A stretch of 18,157 nucleotides of DNA from Bacteroidales bacterium UBA2295 (GTDB lineage Bacteria; Bacteroidota; Bacteroidia; Bacteroidales; Tenuifilaceae): NCBI GenBank assembly GCA_002345825.1, contig DDWD01000083.1, positions 1 through 18,157 of the forward strand, given 5' to 3'. Below, piece by piece: positions 13,692 through 18,157 of the stretch. The position numbers were made by a program, and so were the translations under genes. The notes below the pieces were generated by a model. It was not told the DNA's origin, made no database searches, and saw nothing but the letters and a program-made list of their open reading frames with translations. Each line of letters begins with the position of its first letter. Position 1 is the stretch's first letter.

Positions 13692-16127
13692 TTAGTGGTA
13701 TAGCAGTTTCTGCAGCAGTGACCGTTTTTTGCGTTTGGCATACCCCTCAGGTTTGGGTTCTCCGAAAAACACTTTGTACGAAACCGTTGGGATAACGGGG
13801 AAAAAACTTGCTTGGTACAGCGTAAAGGGCTCATAGGTGTTTCTGCCGCTAAAGAAGGGGGTTGGAACGCTCCCTTCCATTGAGGTGTCATGTGTATAAA
13901 CGTAGCTAAATGGGTTTTTCCGGTTGTAGGCATTGTAAACTGCAAATGTCCATTGTGCCTTATTGCCATAACGGGTGTAGGTGCAGTAATGCAATGCCAA
14001 ATCGAGTCTGTGGTAACTCTTCATACGGGCACTATTTCTCTCGCCATATACAAATGCCTCGTAGTAGTCGGGTTCCTCATCGGTTAAAAGCCTTAGCTCT
14101 GGGACGTTTTGCCGCCCAATTACTGGGGTAAAGGGTAAGCCCGATTGGAAAACCCACGATGCGCTAAGCGTAAGGTTTTGGTTTAGCTTTCGGCTGATGT
14201 TCATCGATAGGCTGTGGGGGCGGTCGTATTCAAACACGTATTCAACCCCATCGTTTATGCGGTTGTACCTTCGGAATGCCTTGGACCACGAGTATCCTAG
14301 AAAACCAGTCCATTTGCCTTGGTTTTTGCGTATAAAAACTTCTGCTCCGTATGCTCTACCCTCACCACCACTTTCAACCTTTGTCCGCCAAGTACCATCG
14401 CCCATAAGCGAGCTGTATCCCTCGGCATAGGTTGATATGTTTGTCAAGGTTTTGTGGTAGCCACTAACCTCGGCATCGAACATTCCATTTGCAAAAACAC
14501 CACGCCACCCCCCCGATAGCTGCTCGGTTGATGCGGGGCTAATGCTATTGTCAGCCGGAACCCAAACCTCGCTGCTCATTATTTCGCCTTGGGTAAACAG
14601 CAGATGCGAGAACTGGTTGGTGGTCATGTACCCAATGTTTACCGAGTGGTTTGTGTTTATGTTGATGTCTAGGCTGGCACGGGGTTCAAAACGAATTGTG
14701 TTGTAATTTTTTGTTGCATAGCTTACCAGCCTTGCCCCAAGCCGTAGGTTTAGAATTTTTGGAATTTCCAACGCATTGTCGGCGTAAATAGCCGATTCAA
14801 GAGCATTTATTTTGGGCTCGTTGGTTACATTAGGGTTGTTTGATAGGTATATGCTATTGGGATTGTAGCTAAGGAGCGACGACTGTAGTCCAAAGTCAAT
14901 TTTCCATCCTGTTAAAACCTCACCCTTAAAACCCCATTTGTAGGAGATGTCCTGTACTGACGAGAGAAATTTTCTGGTGATATCGTATTGGTTATCAGGT
15001 TTGGTGTTCTCATAGGTTTGCCTGAGTTTTAGTCTGTAACGAACGAACGATAGGCTTTGGGTTGAGTATAGCCTTGGGCTATGAACCCTGCTCCATCGGG
15101 TAGAGAGTAGCCAGTTGCCCCAAACATTTGCCAAACGAGCCTTCTCGCTCCCCGATAAGGATTTTTCGCTATACCAGTAGTTTAGGTAATCATCGCCTTG
15201 GTATAGGTTAAAGCTAAGGGAGTTTTTGGGGTCGGGGCGCCAGGTGAATTTTCCGTTGATATCGTGAAAACCGTACGATATGATGTAATCGCCACCACCC
15301 GATAAGTGACTGGCCAGAGCAAGCAGTGGGTCGATTAGGGTTTTGCGCCCAGTTACAATAAACGTTGTGTTTTTTATTGGTGTTGGGCCCTCTACAGCAA
15401 ATGAGGCATCGGTAACACCAATGCTGTACGAACCTTTTATGCTGTTCACATTGCCCTCACGTTGGGCAATATCAATAATTGACGATAGTTTACCACCGTA
15501 TGCAGCAGGGAAACCGCCTTTAAACACGTTGATATTGTTAATTATATCGGGGTTGAAAACCGAGGTAAACCCGCCTAGATGATTTACGTATATCAGCGCA
15601 ACATTATCGAACAGGTAAAGGTTTTCGCCGGGATTGCCTCCGCGAACCATTACGGTGCTAGTCCCTTCGTTTTGCGACTGAATTCCGGGTAACAGCTGAA
15701 TTGCTTTCATCACATCGGGCTTGGCGCCAAGCGAAGGTAGCTGCTGTAACTCCACGTTGCTTAGGGTTGATATGTTGTGAGTTAGCCGTTTGGTGTGCTT
15801 AATTACCACCTCATCAATATCGTTAGCGGGGCTTAGGAGCACCTCCAACAGCGTATCGGTTTTTGTGCTGTGCAGGTACGTTTTGGCTTTGTAGCCCACA
15901 AACGAGAACGCTAAGGCATTGCCATTTTTTATGCTGATGCTAAAAAATCCGTTATTATCGGTTGCCACAACCCTCAATCGGGTACTATCAATTACATGTG
16001 CTCCAACCATTACCTCACGGCTAAGGCTATCCTTTATAAATCCCGATACGCGATGCTGCCCAGTTGCCAATTGTGGTGTTAGGAGAATGCACAAAACCAA
16101 TAGAATGTGTGAGTGTATAATCTTCAC
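13692..16127 (-). CDS. TonB-dependent outer-membrane receptor with N-terminal carboxypeptidase-regulatory-like domain
   Basis: An outer-membrane active-transport barrel energised by TonB; substrate unknown. The 811-residue chain has a signal peptide (1-23, ATGQ). A CarboxypepD_reg-like domain at about 25-100 (RVSGFIKDSLSREVMVGAHV, then DNNGFFSI and LAFSFVGYK) is followed by the linker DIDEVVIK (103-110), resembling a TonB box. The plug domain spans about 120-230, with MKAIQLLPGIQS (140-151), MVRGGNPGENLYLFDNV (160-176) and VFKGGFPAAYGGKLSSIIDI (201-220). The rest is beta-barrel strands ending near FFPVIPTVSYKVFF. About 25 residues then follow, including the basic cluster KRKKR, an unusual extension for a barrel that normally ends in an aromatic strand. 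It lies 9 bases downstream of the DUF4249-like lipoprotein gene, a common partner of such receptors. It is not a SusC type, since no SusD is adjacent. Confidence 0.92.
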   Translation of the reverse strand: MKIIHSHILLVLCILLTPQLATGQHRVSGFIKDSLSREVMVGAHVIDSTRLRVVATDNNGFFSISIKNGNALAFSFVGYKAKTYLHSTKTDTLLEVLLSPANDIDEVVIKHTKRLTHNISTLSNVELQQLPSLGAKPDVMKAIQLLPGIQSQNEGTSTVMVRGGNPGENLYLFDNVALIYVNHLGGFTSVFNPDIINNINVFKGGFPAAYGGKLSSIIDIAQREGNVNSIKGSYSIGVTDASFAVEGPTPIKNTTFIVTGRKTLIDPLLALASHLSGGGDYIISYGFHDINGKFTWRPDPKNSLSFNLYQGDDYLNYWYSEKSLSGSEKARLANVWGNWLLSTRWSRVHSPRLYSTQSLSFVRYRLKLRQTYENTKPDNQYDITRKFLSSVQDISYKWGFKGEVLTGWKIDFGLQSSLLSYNPNSIYLSNNPNVTNEPKINALESAIYADNALEIPKILNLRLGARLVSYATKNYNTIRFEPRASLDININTNHSVNIGYMTTNQFSHLLFTQGEIMSSEVWVPADNSISPASTEQLSGGWRGVFANGMFDAEVSGYHKTLTNISTYAEGYSSLMGDGTWRTKVESGGEGRAYGAEVFIRKNQGKWTGFLGYSWSKAFRRYNRINDGVEYVFEYDRPHSLSMNISRKLNQNLTLSASWVFQSGLPFTPVIGRQNVPELRLLTDEEPDYYEAFVYGERNSARMKSYHRLDLALHYCTYTRYGNKAQWTFAVYNAYNRKNPFSYVYTHDTSMEGSVPTPFFSGRNTYEPFTLYQASFFPVIPTVSYKVFFGEPKPEGYAKRKKRSLLQKLLYH

Positions 16128-16136
16128 AATAAAATG

Positions 16137-17045
16137 TTATTTAGGGGTGTGAATTGATGAGTTTGCCCAGGAGTAACCCGTAAATATGCCATAGCCATTC
16201 TCGATATTGCTATGCAGCTTAAAGTGCGATGTTGCACCGGGAGTAAGGAGTGGCTCGCCAGTTGATTGCTCATAAAGGTAAAGTTGCTTTATATATTTAT
16301 AGTAATCGTGGCTTACTGTTCGGAGCTCAATTTGAACTGGGTCGAGGGTCCAAATGGGGTCATTTACTCCGTTTAAGTACTCGTTGTGTCCATTTCCGTA
16401 GTTAATGGTCATGGTGTAGCTGTTACCCTGTATGGTCTGGTTGTTAAATACAAGCAGCGGGAGCCCCTCGCTAAGTAGAACCGGATCGACAATATTAGAT
16501 GTTTGTAGCTGCGTTCTAACTCTATCTTCTCGTATTATTTTTATTGCTATTTGGTAGTAAGTTGTTTTATCGGGAGTGTTGCTAAACGATACCCTAACTG
16601 CAGCAAAAGGCCATCCCTCCTCGTCGGCACCTGCAATATCTATATGCTCCGTAATTTTAACTTTACTATGTTTTGGGATATATGTTGACCCTATTGCCGT
16701 GGGATGGCCCGGAATGGTAACCTCACATCGATATTCGGTCTCCTCCTGTGCCACCAGCTGCGATTTGTATATCCCATTACCAGTATGCTCAAGGGGTTCG
16801 GCCAGCTGATTGTTCACGTAAAGAAGCACTTCGGCATTATCTACAACCGAAGCCTTTGGTGCTTGCAAACCAACAGCCAGCGACACGTTAACCTTAATTG
16901 GTTTCCCGGTAACCATAATGCTGTTTACCACAGGTGTTGGGTTAAAGTTGCTGTGAGGCGAGTCAACCTTATCAATACATCCTGTAAGTACATGTAAAAG
17001 GAACAATAAAGCAACTATAGATTGCTTTACTAGCATAACTTTCAT
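16137..17045 (-). CDS. DUF4249-like outer-membrane lipoprotein, TonB-receptor partner
   Basis: A 302-residue lipoprotein of the type annotated DUF4249 in Bacteroidetes. A hydrophobic signal (residues 8-20) ends in the lipobox LTGC with Cys23 as the lipidated residue. The mature part begins IDKVDSP, then TPVVNSIMVTGKPIKVNVSLAV (about 38-59) and VVDNAEVLLYVNNQLAEPLEH (67-87), a beta-sandwich-like start typical of this family, followed by EEYRCEV-like strands (residues 97-104 read ETEYRCEV) and TIPGHPTAIGSTYIPK. The C-terminal half has the IKQLYLYEQS helix. The gene directly precedes a TonB-dependent receptor, the usual arrangement for DUF4249. The protein may act as a surface substrate-binding or accessory component, by analogy with SusD; that role is inferred. 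It follows the small barrel gene by 11 bases, so all three form one operon. Confidence 0.82.
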   Translation of the reverse strand: MKVMLVKQSIVALLFLLHVLTGCIDKVDSPHSNFNPTPVVNSIMVTGKPIKVNVSLAVGLQAPKASVVDNAEVLLYVNNQLAEPLEHTGNGIYKSQLVAQEETEYRCEVTIPGHPTAIGSTYIPKHSKVKITEHIDIAGADEEGWPFAAVRVSFSNTPDKTTYYQIAIKIIREDRVRTQLQTSNIVDPVLLSEGLPLLVFNNQTIQGNSYTMTINYGNGHNEYLNGVNDPIWTLDPVQIELRTVSHDYYKYIKQLYLYEQSTGEPLLTPGATSHFKLHSNIENGYGIFTGYSWANSSIHTPK

Positions 17046-17056
17046 TTTTAAGCAAT

Positions 17057-17629
17057 TTATAATTTTACTGCTATTCCCAGCTTATAGCCTGGCTCAAAAC
17101 CGTTTTGCTTAACCTTTTTGCTAAAGCCGTACTCGGCATACAAGCCAAGGTTGCGAAATACAAAGTAGCTTGCACCTAAGTAGAAACTTGCATCAAAGGT
17201 ACTGCCACTTAGCACGCTCTCTTTAGGTGCCACAAAGCTTAACAGGCCAACTTTTCCCGAGATGTATAGATCTAATCGGGGTTCTTGGGCAGGTTTTAGT
17301 AGCGGTAAAATTTGAAGGTTAGTGTTTACGCCGTAAAAAAAAGCATTGGATGTGTACGTTTGTATATTCTGATTCAGGTCTGTTGTAGCATCGTAATTTG
17401 TGAAGTTGGTGTACCCTAGGTAAATGCCCGACTCCAAAAAGTTGTTGTGTCCGTAATTACCCTCAAGCCACAGGTTGTTATTCATCAATTTGCTGCTCCA
17501 GTTGGCTAATTTAGGTGTGTTGGAATATCCTAATTTAAAGGATTGCCTGTTTTTTAGAGGCGTATTTTGGCCTGAGCCAAATATTGAAAAACTAAAGATC
17601 AGGTATGAAAGAAATAGTATTCGTAACAT
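17057..17629 (-). CDS. Small outer-membrane beta-barrel-like protein
   Basis: A 190-residue exported protein with a signal peptide of about 20 residues (MLRILFLSYLIFSFSIFGSG, then QN). The mature sequence has alternating hydrophobic and polar strands with aromatic girdle residues: NLWLEGNYGHNNFLESGIYLGY, NAFFYGVNTNLQILPLL, RLDLYISGKVGLLSFV, SFYLGASYFVFRNLGLYAEYGF and a final strand KLGIAVKL. This fits an eight-stranded OmpX/OmpA-like or outer-membrane beta-barrel family protein. No catalytic motif is seen. It is the first gene of the minus-strand operon with the DUF4249-like lipoprotein and the TonB receptor. I find no full-consensus promoter upstream; TAAATTTC at 17654-17647 is one base off the -7 consensus. 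Its role with the receptor is unknown. Confidence 0.75.
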   Translation of the reverse strand: MLRILFLSYLIFSFSIFGSGQNTPLKNRQSFKLGYSNTPKLANWSSKLMNNNLWLEGNYGHNNFLESGIYLGYTNFTNYDATTDLNQNIQTYTSNAFFYGVNTNLQILPLLKPAQEPRLDLYISGKVGLLSFVAPKESVLSGSTFDASFYLGASYFVFRNLGLYAEYGFSKKVKQNGFEPGYKLGIAVKL

Positions 17630-17691
17630 AAAATCATTTGTTTTTTGAAATTTATAAAAACTAAAATGCTATTTTCTGTAAAGGATAGAGT

Positions 17692-17742
17692 AATAACTGC
17701 GGAAAATACTATAATAATAATGATCCGCAGTTATTTTGTTTT
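17692..17742. terminator. 12-bp hairpin with T run on the plus strand
   Basis: Arms 17692-17703 and 17724-17735 are perfect reverse complements around a 20-base AT-rich centre, followed on the plus strand by TTTTGTTTTTTT up to about 17745. The layout is that of a plus-strand intrinsic terminator, yet the neighbouring genes on both sides are on the minus strand, where no T run follows. Confidence 0.55.
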
Positions 17743-17769
17743 TTTAACAAAAGAATAATTGGCTTATTT

Positions 17770-18156
17770 TTAATATAATAGATCGCCACATTTTAAAATA
17801 GCTTTTTTCCATTTTACCCTATTTGAACTTGCCCAGCAATCATAGCCACCAAAGTGTACCTGTAGGTTGGAAGAACATTGTAATCCAGAGTTTCTCACAA
17901 TCTCCCCTTCTATTTTCCTTGCTAATCTTGATGGGTAGTTTTGTGTGCTAATATACCGGGTCCAACCCTCTTGGGTGTAATAATCTAAAGCAATATTAAT
18001 ATCTGCTGATATGTAACATTCAACCCAGTACCAAATGCCTAACGTTTTTTTGTAAGGGCGTACAAGAAAGTAATTTCTTGCTTTAGCTTCAAGTTCATAA
18101 GGTGGAAGACAAGCTGGTTGATATTGGAGCACATCAACCAGCTTGTCTTCCACCTT
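17770..18156 (-). CDS. Unrecognised protein, probably truncated at the right edge
   Basis: I do not recognise this protein. The frame is open from the window edge to a stop at 17770. A GTG at 18153 is the only near-edge start and would give 127 residues, but the codon before it (AAG) is also open, so the true start may lie outside. There is no signal peptide. The sequence is rich in Trp and Tyr (IWYWVECYISADINIALDYY, then EGWTRYIS) and has four Cys; a C-terminal segment reads VHFGGYDCWASSNRVKWKK. It looks like a small cytoplasmic globular protein. The first 20 codons lie in a 25-bp perfect inverted repeat (18098-18157), so this N-terminus could be an assembly artefact. Spacing to the next gene downstream is 140 bases, with a hairpin between. 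Confidence 0.5.
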   Translation of the reverse strand, partial: KVEDKLVDVLQYQPACLPPYELEAKARNYFLVRPYKKTLGIWYWVECYISADINIALDYYTQEGWTRYISTQNYPSRLARKIEGEIVRNSGLQCSSNLQVHFGGYDCWASSNRVKWKKAILKCGDLLY

Positions 18157-18157
18157 A
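18098..18157. repeat. 25-bp perfect inverted repeat at the window edge
   Basis: Arms 18098-18122 and 18133-18157 are perfect reverse complements around a 10-base centre. The right arm ends exactly at the last base of the window, so the true arm may be longer. It lies inside an open reading frame. Confidence 0.85.

Noticed and set aside
13692..17045. SusC/SusD glycan-utilisation locus
   Set aside because: The lipoprotein has the DUF4249-type pattern instead of SusD TPR-like features, and no glycoside hydrolase or sulfatase is nearby.

Overview
The window looks like a chromosomal segment of an anaerobic member of the Bacteroidetes, probably Bacteroidales or Marinilabiliales. Four things point there: repeated matches to the Bacteroidetes promoter (-7 TAnnTTTG, with TTTG about 19 bases upstream), an absence of obvious Shine-Dalgarno motifs, a 2-oxoacid:ferredoxin oxidoreductase pair, and a TonB receptor with a DUF4249-type lipoprotein. 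The assignment is inferred from gene content, not from a marker tree.

Left part (1-3340). The 5' two-thirds of nothing larger than one gene, the repair-coupling helicase gene mfd, runs off the left edge on the minus strand with only its N-terminal third present; it has a textbook promoter. Divergent from it is a plus-strand pair, an O-acyltransferase and an N-acyltransferase resembling GlsA/GlsB (OlsA/OlsB), which would make acylated amino-acid lipids such as glycine lipids. A bidirectional terminator closes the pair.

Middle-left (3354-7857, all minus strand). From upstream to downstream: a YebC/PmpR-type regulator, a small LEA14-like lipoprotein, a SPOR-domain exported protein, an unusually long PurF-type amidophosphoribosyltransferase, and a small exported protein of unknown function. 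Promoter-like motifs suggest that several of these have their own start sites.

Middle (8144-12796). Plus-strand miaB (tRNA methylthiotransferase) converges on a minus-strand korA-korB operon, with a strong hairpin terminator between them. The kor operon has a long untranslated leader containing a hairpin that pairs fully only as minus-strand RNA. A gamma-class carbonic anhydrase-like gene is divergent from korA; its promoter overlaps the first possible non-ATG start, which fixes the true ATG at 12797.

Right part (13316-18157). A 376-base non-coding stretch rich in inverted repeats, including a 17-bp perfect one, is followed by a minus-strand three-gene outer-envelope operon: small beta-barrel, DUF4249-like lipoprotein, TonB-dependent receptor. 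The last gene, an unrecognised protein of at least 128 residues, reaches the right edge, where the sequence ends in a 25-bp perfect inverted repeat that could be an assembly artefact or a real element. The most useful leads are the uncharacterised receptor/lipoprotein/barrel operon, the kor leader hairpin, the dyad-rich spacer and the edge palindrome. I see no tRNA, rRNA, CRISPR array, transposase or phage gene.
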